A stretch of DNA of 64,000 bases from Gammaproteobacteria bacterium (GCA_016218365.1 JACREF010000010.1:1-64000), one strand, 5' to 3'. Counted from the first letter of the stretch, positions 44,001 to 52,504 are shown. Program-made: numbers and translations. Notes: generated by a model from the letters alone, not told the origin.

Positions 44001-45953
44001 CCTCAATGCCACGCTCTTTGGGGCCAGCGCCACGCCACGCTCTATGTCCTGCAGGGCCACATCGTATTTCTTGCGCTTGATGGCGACCTGGGACAGGTAA
44101 TAATGCGCCCGGGCGTCATCAGGTGAATACTGCAATATCAGGTTAAATTTTTCCTCGGCGCCAGCGAGATTCCCCTGTTCCAGCAGCGTATTGCCCTGCT
44201 TAAGCAGATCATTCTCGGCCCTGACCAACTGCGTCTTGGCCTCATTCACCCGCCGGCTGTCATCGCCCTGGACATTCTTCAGATATGGCAATGCCTCGCT
44301 GCTGCGCCCGAGCTCCACCAGCATCCGGCCATAATGAAGATTGGCATCGATATCCTCGGGCTTCAGCGCCAGGATCTCTTTCAGCACCAGCTCCGCCTGG
44401 GGGTAGTTCTTAGTGGCCAGCAGGGCCGTAGCAAAATACAATTTGATCCGGACGTTCCCGGGGATGAGGCCATCCAGCCGTTTTAGAGACTGCACGGCCT
44501 GCCCCGCCCTGCCTTCCCTGAGGTCCTTCAGCGCCTGATTAACCCCCAGCCGATCGAGCACCCGCTCAAAGGCAGGGCCTTCGTTCGGGGTCTGCGAGAT
44601 CAACAATTTCAATTGCTCTGCTGCATGCTCCTTGTCCCCGCGGCCTTCATAGATATTCGCCAATGCCAGATAGATATCGGGATCATCAGGCTTCAGCTCC
44701 CGGGCCCGCGCCAGCATGCGTTCGGCATCCTCTGGCCGCTTGCCGGCCTCATACATACCGCTGGCACGCTTCATAATATCGATATCGTCCGGAAATGCCG
44801 CCAGCAGGGCCTCATATTCGGCAATCGCCGCCGCCGTATCCTGCTGTTTGAAAAATCGCTGCGCCCGCACCACGCCCACGGCACGTCGCGCCTGATCAGC
44901 CAGGCGGGTGTCCTGGCTGGAGTCTATAACTCGATGATAGGTTGACTCGGCATCTTCCAGGCGTCCCGCCTCTTCATAGGCCTGTCCCAGCGACAACACC
45001 AGCCGCAGATTGTCGGCCGCCAGTGATGTGCTTTGTTCTATATGGGCTATGCCATGTTCATAGTCCTTCTGCATCATCAGCGCACGACCCAGCCAGTACT
45101 GTGGCTGCGGATCATCTGGTCGCAGCCCCGCCAGCGGGGTCAACAGCGCCAGCGCCGCCTTGCCGTCACCAGCCTGCACCAACTTCTTGCCACGCTCAAG
45201 GACCATCTTTACCAGATCCTCATCCTGCAGCCATACAGTGACGGACTTGGTTTTCTTCGTCATCTCTCCGGCAAGACTGTCATACAGTGCCCGCAAATTT
45301 TCCTGCGCCTCCTTGGCCTGGTCGGCCTTGAGCGTCTGCCTGGTCATCTTTTCATAAAGCATGATAGCGTCGGCAAGACGCTGGCCCTCCACAAAAAGGC
45401 GACCGAGGTTTAGCTGGGCCTCGATGTTACCGGGCTCCTGCTCCAGGACGGCTCGCAGTACTCGTTCGGCATCATCATGGCGCGTCGCGGCCACATAGGC
45501 CTGCGCCAGGGCAATCCGCAAGCGCGCATTCTGCGGTGCCAGCTCAACACTGCGCACCAGATACCGCAATCCCTCATCAAACTTCTTATCGCGCATGAAG
45601 ATCTGTCCAAGCCAGTAATTGGCCTGGGGCTCATCGGGCGCCTGGTCCAGGATTGCACGGAACACCGTGCGTGCTTCGTCAAACCTGGATTGCGTATACA
45701 ACTCCTTACCACGTCGCACCTGGTCTGCAACATCGACTGCCGGAGCAGATGGGCTGGCAGCCACCTGCCGGACATCGCCCGCCGCCCCCTGGCCTGAAGA
45801 TGACACCCCGGCATCGGCCTCTGCCGCGTGCACCTCATCCAGGGTACGAACCAGCCCTCCACCGCAGCACAGCAGGATTGCGCAGGTGGTGCCACGGACT
45901 AAGCGCCAAGCTGACCTGCCCCTGGAGTCGAGGAGAGAAAAAATAGCCGTCAT
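38064..45953 (-). CDS. Giant TPR protein with LysM domain and two barrel-like segments
   Basis: About 2,629 residues from ATG 45953; a GTG at 46022 also opens the frame, and neither has a good ribosome site. The N-terminus has a signal-like segment (TTCAILLCCGGGLV, then HAAEA). Residues about 75-1695 are an almost continuous TPR array (34-residue units such as AQANYWLGQIFMRDKKFDEG). Residues 1698-1845 look like short amphipathic beta strands (SSLAYSATLSEAK, GLGGNWTFKNPF). A LysM domain follows at 1888-1942 (YQVREGDTLWDISEAL, NPDKIFPGDTVHLI). A second TPR array covers 1965-2430, and 2435-2629 is a beta-rich region ending SMSANFNF, typical of outer-membrane barrels. The plan recalls polysaccharide exporters such as BcsC or PgaA (TPR then barrel) but is much larger and has a LysM insert. 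It lies ahead of the GT41 gene and divergent from a sugar transferase. Confidence 0.85.
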   Translation of the reverse strand: MTAIFSLLDSRGRSAWRLVRGTTCAILLCCGGGLVRTLDEVHAAEADAGVSSSGQGAAGDVRQVAASPSAPAVDVADQVRRGKELYTQSRFDEARTVFRAILDQAPDEPQANYWLGQIFMRDKKFDEGLRYLVRSVELAPQNARLRIALAQAYVAATRHDDAERVLRAVLEQEPGNIEAQLNLGRLFVEGQRLADAIMLYEKMTRQTLKADQAKEAQENLRALYDSLAGEMTKKTKSVTVWLQDEDLVKMVLERGKKLVQAGDGKAALALLTPLAGLRPDDPQPQYWLGRALMMQKDYEHGIAHIEQSTSLAADNLRLVLSLGQAYEEAGRLEDAESTYHRVIDSSQDTRLADQARRAVGVVRAQRFFKQQDTAAAIAEYEALLAAFPDDIDIMKRASGMYEAGKRPEDAERMLARARELKPDDPDIYLALANIYEGRGDKEHAAEQLKLLISQTPNEGPAFERVLDRLGVNQALKDLREGRAGQAVQSLKRLDGLIPGNVRIKLYFATALLATKNYPQAELVLKEILALKPEDIDANLHYGRMLVELGRSSEALPYLKNVQGDDSRRVNEAKTQLVRAENDLLKQGNTLLEQGNLAGAEEKFNLILQYSPDDARAHYYLSQVAIKRKKYDVALQDIERGVALAPKSVALRRALGQTYEQAGLLDKAAAAFLAVIDLDNGNIDARLSLAGIYSKQGKNDQAQRVYIDALPLALAPRQRQGIIDQLGGKDGDDYLKSKKYSQALASYQKVLAVSPGEAEILLKVGLVYQRQQRYTEAEAQFRKLIEDYPGFLAARLRLGQLLEETGRIDEAQDTLELVAAQIREPRRAEIAREGERQLVGLYEKKADQLVAAVEHADLADEAVRKGYIEEGKKLLARKAYRPVSRVFSAMLARVPNDATVLYWSGIALVKTGNSRQGLALIEKSLAKTPGNVKLLQALAGAYEETGAYDQAIVRYQQVLQQQPDMIEARLSLAGVLQRTGRSELAYAQYQEVIHRSQDQLSRQKAMDGLGLVAGREALAGKDYNKAITAFTRAQQAAPDAAAPYMGLGDVYHAQGRNGEAEQAYLKTLEYDHSQLDARLNLVRVYLEQGRLVDGMRLNREVIAIAPASPQAKVARLSLDSLMTRQSQDYLARLGGNKALDDTLITAIGEHIAGLLDAGKDTAASQLALRLLDRLPDHPEALYWVGRVHDSQRQPQRAVDYLQRSLGAGMDDIAKLSKMAEIFLALKQDGDAIRIYDGIVRRGEPAEAVDRASLAAGMIRASQRLADKDVAGALEIYERLLMTHPEDGSLLLKTALAYELGGRHEEADRMFDRAQTATPDDVDLYLERARVYNERNDLAKATAQLKNALTHSAPDSPKHRLALSPLGVGDVERLIAQRKINEGLKIFDEIMATVGEDPVLYSQTANALARVGEEGGAEKLYNKSLKVAPTYQYARLQLGLLMARTERETSAIELLEQVVRESQSDEDLNRADDALTALYQQRADRLRRAGRGQEALQDYLQVLSKNPYDVEARSNLAVTYRAMGMAEDAIREFSLVEKYSPDNLSALTNLALLYRSQGRYREAIENFSRSIALQRDEDKAKAMALDLRFTLVDKLNGELETERAMQELQAISAYLPDNAQAHYMMAMLLIRAKNEEEALVQLQEAVRLDPNHVLARLRLGGLYTQRSDYELASDQYRAIIASGQANRVVENARLQLESVQNRLNPFSSSLAYSATLSEAKAGGPKSSGYGSTLNLNGRWAFRPSKKSSLAVTGGGSYTSNHASGTDQISPSYGVTGDLNLGRRSFDFSAMAQDVQGLLLEEESGSGHSAGLGGNWTFKNPFSRIAAFRPATATETPDEYIGISIMVRGQEPAAEPVVVERPLPPRYILENEALQQKLASLAAAPAETTNQYQVREGDTLWDISEALLNDPWLWPELWAVNPEIKNPDKIFPGDTVHLIYINGKPKLVLQRQGQPLLAPVPGSTQGMKYYRAGVEQLQHGKPDEALVSLSRIYEYVHDDILTNIYLGESYQKLREYEAAAASYQRAAEADPGNPEPRYRLVMLYREMASYQEAISQAEQVQGMAPETGYADAMNKLLPGLYRSLAQQALSQPQKLSDDARLMIFFQRLDHVAARGDETGVRELLAKAIAAYPQQAEPRFRLAELLVRAGADAEATQVFEACVQGAAQYPGCHLGLAGQYDKSGRRPEAVQHYQQVVRDGSDAQRELARRRVAIINEEERAALGQVVESAQALGRLAAGFPQDVEIGYRAAALYEQAGIDADAEQAYVRVLQLQPGYRDARLRLARVTLRLGKRPQAISLYKEVLATGGNADVYRELLTVLGFDQGLEQLRAGDHVAALATLDGVLAELPGDHLVLLNQALIRRYRKDYLAAEEIMTRILGEDPFNLTTRMQLAELYIETGRYDQAEVEIDRALALGDTRMVDEAQRLRVALGLKRDARITLINAQELPDHRAGIRIGYNDFISLKNNFFDTSSYTMGVSYSMPSIWGSNWMFGYNYSNTMNQHDYGKDYAAVQHQGLVSVSRPLFSDIFPGISGNLGVSFGIKQFTYPDSNAFYGLGITRHRQNADNSLRAGLSYRPHNSLSLSLAMNWAIARTNLPLGYIYRGDGRPVGRQSGTLGSYDSRSLSMSANFNF

Positions 45954-46022
45954 GGCACAGGGCTGCCGGTCGCTATCATCTTTGCGGTCGCCCGCATAAC
46001 TGCACGACCCGGCCATAAACAC

Positions 46023-46579
46023 AGTTACACATAGCGCTGACCGGATTAAAATAAATCGGTAATTGTACGTCCATCAAACCCTTCTCGCTTCTCCAGCAAC
46101 CCCCCGATGATCGGCATGGACCCTGGAACATGACAATATTATAGAATATCCGCACTTGTTGCCCGATTAACAGCATATCAACAACGAATCATCAAGCCGG
46201 CCGGACCCATGTACTGGGCAAGCCATCCCGTAATTGGTTTCTGTATTCATGCTGCACGCAATACCCGTCTTCGACACCCTGCCCATCCCTTTGGTTCTCC
46301 GTCCAGGGCACGTTTGGGCACGGTTCATCCAGCTCTTTTTGCAATAACGGGCCCGGGGGTCACGACCCAAACACCCTGCGAGGTTACTAGGCCTCCATGG
46401 TCAAGGATTTTCGCATTCCCGGCTGCCCAGTGGCATACTGCGTTTGGGCACAGCAGGGCACCTGGGCTGCTGTAAGCAACCTCAAACTGGAGAATATTCC
46501 CCAAGATTATCCGCTTTCGCCCTTAAAAATTTCCTGCCCACGTCGACAACCCTCCTGAGCTCAACTACCCCACTCAACC
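46023..46579. other. Long divergent intergenic region with an 11-bp direct repeat
   Basis: No gene is supported here. CGTTTGGGCAC occurs at 46311-46321 and at 46441-46451, and a related sequence in opposite orientation (GACCCAAACACC) lies between them near 46360. The region separates the giant TPR gene from the sugar transferase and must hold promoters for both, but I could not choose them. No ops or JUMPstart element was seen. Confidence 0.4.
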
Positions 46580-47992
46580 ATGGCCAACCATACCCTGATC
46601 AAAGACGCCGACCACCCATTCTCCGGCCTGCTGATGAGGCTTGCCGATCTGGTTGCTGTGGCCACCACCCTGTGGGTGAGCGTCTGGCTCATGGATGTGA
46701 ACTGGACCTTTGCCTACCATGTGGCGCTGCTGCTGGCGGGCATGCTGTTTCTGCTAACAGCCGGCCCGGCCGAACTCTATGATCGCTCCTGGCTCAGTCT
46801 ATCGCTAAACAGCGAGGCCACGCAGGTGTTCAAGGTCTGGTTATGGGTGGTCGTCGGCTTGCTGGGTCTGGCCTACACCACCAAAACTACCGAGATATTT
46901 TCCCGTCGCACCATCACGCTGTGGATGCTGCTTGCCCCATGCTCCCTGATAGGCTGGCGCTTCACCGGTCGTTTTATCATTGGCCGCCTGAACAGACTGG
47001 CCAGGGTTACACTTCGTGTTGCCATAGCCGGCGCCGGACCGCTGGGTCAACAACTTGCCAAGGCCATACAGCAACAGCCCGCCCATGACATGGCCGTAGA
47101 CTCCTTCTATGATGACTTTATCGAAACGGGCCATCAGCCCCTGCCAGGTCTCGCCGCCACGGTACGTGGCACCCTTGACCGGATGATCGATGATGCCCGC
47201 AACGGGGCGTTTGATGTCATCTACCTTGCCTTGCCCATGCGCGCCGAAAGACGGATCAGCGAGGTACTGGATCGGCTCTCAGATGCGCCCTTGCCGGTAT
47301 ACATCGTCCCCGATCTATTCGCCTACTCGCTCATGAACGCAAGAATGTCCAATATCGCCGGTCTGCCGTTGATCAACATCTATGGAACCCCGCATACCGG
47401 CATGGGCGGTATAGTCAAGCGCCTGGAAGATGTCCTGCTGAGTCTGCTGATCCTGTGCCTAGTCTCCGTACCAATGCTGCTGATCGCACTGGCCATCAAG
47501 ATCAGCTCGCCTGGCCCGGTGATCTTCAGACAACACCGCTATGGCCTGGGTGGAGAACGGGTCGAAGTATGGAAGTTCCGCACCATGTATGTCCTTGAGA
47601 ATGATTCCACTATACGACAAACCACTATCGATGATCCGCGCGTTACTCCATTCGGGCGCCTGCTGCGCCGCAGTTCACTCGACGAACTGCCGCAGTTCAT
47701 CAACGTCCTGCAGGGTCATATGTCGATTGTCGGCCCCCGCCCCCATGCGGTAGCCCACAATGAGCTCTACCGAAGACAAATCCCCGGCTACATGCTGCGC
47801 CATCTCGTCAAACCCGGCATCACTGGCTGGGCCCAGGTCAACGGCTGGCGCGGTGAAACCGATACCCTGGACAAGATGGAAAAACGGGTCGAATACGATC
47901 TGGCCTATATCCGCCACTGGTCACTATGGTTTGATATCAAGATCATCCTGCTGACGATGGTGCATGGATTCGTCCACCTACGGGCCTATTAA
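46580..47992 (+). CDS. Undecaprenyl-phosphate sugar phosphotransferase (WcaJ-like)
   Basis: Transfers a sugar-1-phosphate (commonly glucose) from UDP-sugar onto undecaprenyl phosphate, starting an exopolysaccharide repeat unit. Of 470 residues, the N-terminal part has about four membrane helices, then a Rossmann-like cytoplasmic domain, a further helix near 290-310 (LLSLLILCLVSVPMLLIAL) and the catalytic bacterial sugar transferase domain: VIFRQHRYGLGGERVEVWKF, RSSLDELPQFINVLQGHMSI, GPRPHAVAHNE, VKPGITGWAQVNGWRGET. It marks the region as a surface glycan locus. It stands alone on the plus strand, divergent from the giant TPR gene. Confidence 0.94.
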   Translation: MANHTLIKDADHPFSGLLMRLADLVAVATTLWVSVWLMDVNWTFAYHVALLLAGMLFLLTAGPAELYDRSWLSLSLNSEATQVFKVWLWVVVGLLGLAYTTKTTEIFSRRTITLWMLLAPCSLIGWRFTGRFIIGRLNRLARVTLRVAIAGAGPLGQQLAKAIQQQPAHDMAVDSFYDDFIETGHQPLPGLAATVRGTLDRMIDDARNGAFDVIYLALPMRAERRISEVLDRLSDAPLPVYIVPDLFAYSLMNARMSNIAGLPLINIYGTPHTGMGGIVKRLEDVLLSLLILCLVSVPMLLIALAIKISSPGPVIFRQHRYGLGGERVEVWKFRTMYVLENDSTIRQTTIDDPRVTPFGRLLRRSSLDELPQFINVLQGHMSIVGPRPHAVAHNELYRRQIPGYMLRHLVKPGITGWAQVNGWRGETDTLDKMEKRVEYDLAYIRHWSLWFDIKIILLTMVHGFVHLRAY

Positions 47993-48095
47993 ACAGCAGC
48001 TTGATGGCAGCCATTTTTCTTGGCCACTGAACACCGATAACACCTGAACCGCGTCACTGATGGGGGGGGATAACTGGAGCGGCCTGATTGTTGTT

Positions 48096-48974
48096 TCAGT
48101 TGACGGCGGGCCTGACCGTGAGCGCGAGATAATACACTGCACGCTGATCAATGGCATCCGCCTTGGAATAGCGGATGATGATATCGTTATTACCAGGCTT
48201 GACGGCCACCTTGAACTGATCCGCCAGCGGGAACAATATCTTGCCGCCCATCATCAGGGTCTTCTGTCGCATGGCAATATGCCTGCCATCCAGCAGGCTG
48301 CCCTGGTATGTCACCTTGTTATCCGGCGCAAGACTCAACATCTCGGTCTGAATCAGCAACTGCGTAGACACCTTGGACTGGATCCGCAAGATCGTCTGCG
48401 GAGCAACCCCCCAGCGACCACGTGGCAAGGCGCGCCGCTCCTGCACGATATCGCTATCAGCATATGGGCCTTCAAGGCGCCCCCAGCTGGCTATGACCTT
48501 GAGATTGGAACACAACTTTTCATCCATACAATGGATAATGTCGCGTGTTGCGATACGATTCTTCCACAACAGTGCGGCCAGGGTCTTGGTGTCCCCCTCA
48601 CGGGTCACCACCACCAGTCGATCCAGGTACTCGGCCACGTAAAAACTGCCGTCCACCCCCAGCTTGAACGCCGCCTTCTTGCCATTGACGGAGATATCAC
48701 CCTGTTGTGCCAGCTGCTGATACTCTGCATCAGCAAGGGTCAGGAAGCTCACGCGGCGCGACCCGCGCATATCGAAAACATCTGATTCCGGCAATCTGAT
48801 GTGTTTGTTCAAGCCTGCTGCGCTGCTGATCCTCACATCCAGCGCCGAACGCCCCGCGGTAGTTGCCGCATAATTCTCCAGCAAGGCAGCCATTTTTCCA
48901 CGATTCAAAAAGCCATAGCCTATTAGCAGGGCACACATCAGCACAATCACCGTCCAGCGCAGACCGTCCGTCAT
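48096..48974 (-). CDS. Membrane-anchored protein of unknown function, partner of the GT39-like gene
   Basis: 292 residues: an N-terminal membrane helix (WTVIVLMCALLIGYGFL), then a periplasmic part with beta-rich sequence and a Cys pair in IIHCMDEKLCSN. The last 100 residues (for example QTEMLSLAPDNKVTYQGSLL, and FKVAVKPGNNDIIIRY) resemble a carbohydrate-binding-like beta sandwich, but I do not recognise a family. Its ATG overlaps the stop of the membrane glycosyltransferase gene (ATGA), so the two are coupled and probably work together. It is likely to help present or modify the glycan outside the inner membrane. Confidence 0.7.
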   Translation of the reverse strand: MTDGLRWTVIVLMCALLIGYGFLNRGKMAALLENYAATTAGRSALDVRISSAAGLNKHIRLPESDVFDMRGSRRVSFLTLADAEYQQLAQQGDISVNGKKAAFKLGVDGSFYVAEYLDRLVVVTREGDTKTLAALLWKNRIATRDIIHCMDEKLCSNLKVIASWGRLEGPYADSDIVQERRALPRGRWGVAPQTILRIQSKVSTQLLIQTEMLSLAPDNKVTYQGSLLDGRHIAMRQKTLMMGGKILFPLADQFKVAVKPGNNDIIIRYSKADAIDQRAVYYLALTVRPAVN

Positions 48975-50953
48975 GGCCGCGGCTCCTTCCCAAGGTAATA
49001 ATACAACCCGGGCAGCACCGCAAATAGTTCAGGATCACGAATCTCCAGGCAGCGATTCAGCTTACAGCTGCTGACCAGATATGCGTGTTGCCGTTGCAGC
49101 ATCTCCTTAAAACCCGCCCGGACCACACAAACCGCCCCTTGACACTCCAGCATCTGTTGTTGATTGGCATAAATCGCCCGCCGCTGCCACTGCCGGTCAT
49201 AGTAGAGGTACGCCCAGGTCCCTGGCGCCGACTCGCCGGGAAAGTTACTGCGATCACTGCCCAGATAGACAATGGGCTCATGAACCGAAAAATTCTGCAA
49301 CTGCCGATAAAACTGCGGCCGTTCAACAACAAACCATTTGGTGTAATTGGCCGTGGTGCGATACTGGGCATCAGCAGTGATGAAATCTTTCAATGTCCTA
49401 GGATTTGTATATTGCGGCGGCAGCATGTTAATCCCGCTCCAGATCACGCAAACCAGCAACAAGCCATTGACCACTCGCTTCTGGCCCGGCGACTGCAGAA
49501 AGCCGTAATGATGGAGCCAGACCGCTGCGGCTGAAATCATCACCATGGGCATAAAACTAAGCTTGCGATAGCTGTTGGGGTTGTAGTCAACGAACAGGTA
49601 GGCAATGAACAGCAACAGCGCTGTTGTGGTCAACAGCGCGACCGGCTGCGCCCGAAGCCGCGCAGAAAACAGCGCTGCTACTGCAATCACGCAGGCCAGC
49701 AGGCCGAAAACCACGAACTGTGGCCCAAAGCCGGAGACGTTAACCAGATCAGCGCCATAAATAAACTGATAATCGAACAACCGCGGCAACAGCTCCTGGA
49801 GATTCATGGTTAAAAAATCAAAATGGGAAAACCTCCCGGCCAAGGACTGCAAGGCGCCAGAGCTCTGCTCAACGAGGGCGCCACCTTCACCTTGCGTGGT
49901 TTCGTAGGCACCATGCAAACGGCCAAACACCAGGACGTTACGCAAATACCAGTAACCACCAATCAGCACCAGCACCACGAGCGATAACAGACAACTGCGC
50001 AGCAACATCAGGCGGCTCGCAGACTCCCTGAACAGACTGCGCTGCTGCAAAACAATCCAGCAGGAAAAAACCAACAAGGCCACCAAAACAAGCAAAGGCG
50101 CGGTAATCTTGTAGCCAAGCATCAAACCGAATGCAAAGGCTGCCGCCAACAGGTGTCGCGATGCATGTGACCTCAGAAATAATGCCAGCAACAGCAAGCC
50201 GGTGATGAAGCTGATATTCAGGCCGAGGTGATCCTTGACCGTCGTGGCCTGCAGCAGAACAGCGGGGATAAAAAATATTACAATCGCAAATTTCACTGCC
50301 CAAGGCCGATCGACGCCGGACTGGCGCATCACTGCATAACTGACCGGCACCAACAGCAGCGCCCACAACAGCATCGGCAACTCGACCAGCATATCGTCAC
50401 GAAAAAAGGCAAAAAACCACCATGCCAGCACCGTCATGCCCAACGGAGCACCGTTGATAACCGACACGGAAGTTTCGATGGTTGATGGGATAAACTGACG
50501 CTGATACCATTCCACTGCGGGAGGAAGGTGATACACCCATTCGTCCCAGATCTGTGGCGGCAACCAAACGACCTTGGCCAGCAGGACCGCCACCTGGATG
50601 ACAAACAGTATCAGCAGCCAGACCAACGCCCGGTCACGACTCGCCCATAGACTGCGCCCGCCTGCCGACAGCGGCTGCAACCATGGCCGACGGTATCTGC
50701 GCAGGCTATAAAGCACCGCAACAGACAATACAACACTGACACCAATCACTGATGCCGGTGTCAGGTAACGAATCGCCACCCCCAACAATAACACCGTCAC
50801 GGTCAGCTGGGCGAAATACAGTATGCCGGTCATGACCAGCCGCAACGACCACCCACCATCTCCTTCACGAATAAAATAGCCGGCTGCACTGTGGGCGGCC
50901 GCCAGGGCCAGGCCATTGACCAGCAGGAAAACCACCCAATTGAACAACACCAT
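48971..50953 (-). CDS. Polytopic membrane glycosyltransferase (GT39/ArnT-like)
   Basis: About 660 residues from ATG 50953 (AAGGGG 8 bases upstream). It has around 12 membrane helices in the first 480 residues and a C-terminal periplasmic part. LPPQIWDEWVYHLPPAVEWY provides the acidic residues in the first large loop typical of GT-C enzymes using polyprenyl-phosphate sugars. GYWYLRNVLVFGRLHGAYETTQG is also family-like. Acceptor unknown: lipid, glycan or protein. It lies in one unit with the following 48096-48974 gene. Together with the WcaJ-like transferase and the GT41 enzyme it forms a glycan-handling neighbourhood. Confidence 0.82.
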   Translation of the reverse strand: MVLFNWVVFLLVNGLALAAAHSAAGYFIREGDGGWSLRLVMTGILYFAQLTVTVLLLGVAIRYLTPASVIGVSVVLSVAVLYSLRRYRRPWLQPLSAGGRSLWASRDRALVWLLILFVIQVAVLLAKVVWLPPQIWDEWVYHLPPAVEWYQRQFIPSTIETSVSVINGAPLGMTVLAWWFFAFFRDDMLVELPMLLWALLLVPVSYAVMRQSGVDRPWAVKFAIVIFFIPAVLLQATTVKDHLGLNISFITGLLLLALFLRSHASRHLLAAAFAFGLMLGYKITAPLLVLVALLVFSCWIVLQQRSLFRESASRLMLLRSCLLSLVVLVLIGGYWYLRNVLVFGRLHGAYETTQGEGGALVEQSSGALQSLAGRFSHFDFLTMNLQELLPRLFDYQFIYGADLVNVSGFGPQFVVFGLLACVIAVAALFSARLRAQPVALLTTTALLLFIAYLFVDYNPNSYRKLSFMPMVMISAAAVWLHHYGFLQSPGQKRVVNGLLLVCVIWSGINMLPPQYTNPRTLKDFITADAQYRTTANYTKWFVVERPQFYRQLQNFSVHEPIVYLGSDRSNFPGESAPGTWAYLYYDRQWQRRAIYANQQQMLECQGAVCVVRAGFKEMLQRQHAYLVSSCKLNRCLEIRDPELFAVLPGLYYYLGKEPRP

Positions 50954-51112
50954 ACTGACGACCCCTTGACCAAACATGGCTGGACACGCCTGCCCCGTGT
51001 GAAGCCGATCCCAGATCACGAATCTTTAATTGTCTCATAACCGCCCTTGCAATAGCATCCCGGTATAATCGGGGTCGTCTATCAGGGAACCATTCCCGCA
51101 CTTGAGGCGTCT

Positions 51113-51730
51113 ATGGATAAACGACCACAAATCACGATGAAGCCATCCCAAAGCCAACAACTCCGGTTTCAGCAGCTGTTGGCCCCTCATACTGGACCAC
51201 TGTTCCGTCTTGCCTGGCGTTTCTGTGGCTCCCGCCACGATGCCGAGGATCTGCTGCAGGACCTGCTGATCAAGCTCTATCCCCGCCTGCCCGAACTGGA
51301 ACAGGTCGAGCAGTTGCGGCCGTGGCTATCCCGGGTACTCTATCGTCTGTTTATCGACATGCATCGCAGCCAGTCCCGCTCCCCGCTGCATCTGGTTACC
51401 GACCATCATGGCGATGAAGAAGACGCCCCGGATCCGATCCTTGAACAGCCCGCCGACAGCGGGGATGAGCCGGAACACGCCCTGGGCCAGACCCAGCTGC
51501 AACGTGAAATCCAGGCCGGCCTCGACCGTCTGTCAGATAACCACCGCACGGTACTGATGCTGCATGATGTTGAGGGCTACGCCCTGAACGAGATGGAGAT
51601 CATCCTCGATTGCCCGATAGGCACCCTGAAGTCCAGGCTGCATCGTGCGCGGGCCCGGTTGCGGGAACTGCTGATAGAACAGGGAACCGTTTCTGAGCAA
51701 CAAGCGTGTCAAGGGACAGGAGGACAGTAA
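51113..51730 (+). CDS. ECF-type RNA polymerase sigma factor
   Basis: 205 residues with sigma-70 region 2 (AWRFCGSRHDAEDLLQDLLIKLYP, about 34-57) and region 4 (LDRLSDNHRTVLMLHDVEGYALNEMEIIL). An acidic linker joins them (HHGDEEDAPDP). Region 3 is absent, as in ECF factors. GAGGCG precedes the ATG. The next gene, 3 bases after its stop, encodes a zinc-finger anti-sigma factor, the standard pairing. Likely targets are the downstream exported protein and perhaps the TPR-barrel gene, but no ECF promoter was identified. Confidence 0.92.
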   Translation: MDKRPQITMKPSQSQQLRFQQLLAPHTGPLFRLAWRFCGSRHDAEDLLQDLLIKLYPRLPELEQVEQLRPWLSRVLYRLFIDMHRSQSRSPLHLVTDHHGDEEDAPDPILEQPADSGDEPEHALGQTQLQREIQAGLDRLSDNHRTVLMLHDVEGYALNEMEIILDCPIGTLKSRLHRARARLRELLIEQGTVSEQQACQGTGGQ

Positions 51731-51732
51731 AC

Positions 51733-52425
51733 ATGCGCTGCGCTGACTGCCTGAAAAACATCGATAACTGGCTCGATAGGGATCTGGATGCCTTGCAGCA
51801 TCAGGCCATTGATCATCATATCAAATATTGCCCATCATGCCGCAGCACGCTGTTGCATGCCCGACAGCTTAAACTGGCGATGGCGGGCATGCCCGCCATC
51901 GACCCTGACCCTGCATTCCTGGAACGCGCCTTTGTACACGCCGCTGCCACCCCCCGTTCCGGGTCGGCGCCTTCATCCCCCCGTCGTTCTAGGCTGTACG
52001 CCTGGGGTGGCGCCATGGCGGCCTCCGTGGCGATGATGGCAATCGGCACAGCCTACCTGGCTTCGAGCAATATATCCGATGATCCTGCCCCGTTTGCCAG
52101 TCATACGCTGGCGGTGAACCAGCCTCAGGATCTGCGGATGCTGTTCGATTCTGATGCCGCCTTGCAGCACGCCGAGATCACCTTGACCCTGCCTCGCGAT
52201 GTCGAGCTGGCCGGCTTCCCGTCCCAGCGCCAGATCAGCTGGCAGACACAGATCAAGGCTGGCAAGAATCAGCTGGTCCTGCCGCTGATTGCCCGCAAGG
52301 CTACCCGTGGCGAACTGGTGGCCCATATCAGGGGTGGCGATGAATCCGCAACCTTCCGCTTCATGATGACAACGGATGGCTTGGACACCACTCGCCTGGA
52401 CAGTGACTCAACCCCGCTGGTATAA
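51733..52425 (+). CDS. Zinc-finger anti-sigma factor with one membrane helix
   Basis: Starts at ATG 51733, with AGGAGG upstream within the sigma gene end; 230 residues. The N-terminal ZAS motif is H29-x3-C33-x2-C36 (HHIKYCPSCR), with further Cys at 3 and 6 (MRCADCL). A membrane helix (about 97-115, AWGGAMAASVAMMAIGTAYLA) separates this cytoplasmic domain from a periplasmic sensor of about 110 residues rich in beta structure. It should hold the sigma factor at the membrane until a periplasmic signal releases it. The signal is unknown; the envelope location fits with the surface genes nearby. Confidence 0.9.
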   Translation: MRCADCLKNIDNWLDRDLDALQHQAIDHHIKYCPSCRSTLLHARQLKLAMAGMPAIDPDPAFLERAFVHAAATPRSGSAPSSPRRSRLYAWGGAMAASVAMMAIGTAYLASSNISDDPAPFASHTLAVNQPQDLRMLFDSDAALQHAEITLTLPRDVELAGFPSQRQISWQTQIKAGKNQLVLPLIARKATRGELVAHIRGGDESATFRFMMTTDGLDTTRLDSDSTPLV

Positions 52426-52504
52426 CACACAGCGATCAGCGCATTACTTTAAAGACTGAAATAAAGCTATCGCTATCTAAATTAGGACAGGAAGGAGTTT
52501 TGAC

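Noticed and set aside
38064-45953. The giant TPR frame as an artefact of two genes fused by an assembly or sequencing error
   Set aside because: The frame is open throughout with consistent TPR phase and codon use. I cannot exclude it from sequence alone, but no frameshift or internal stop supports it.
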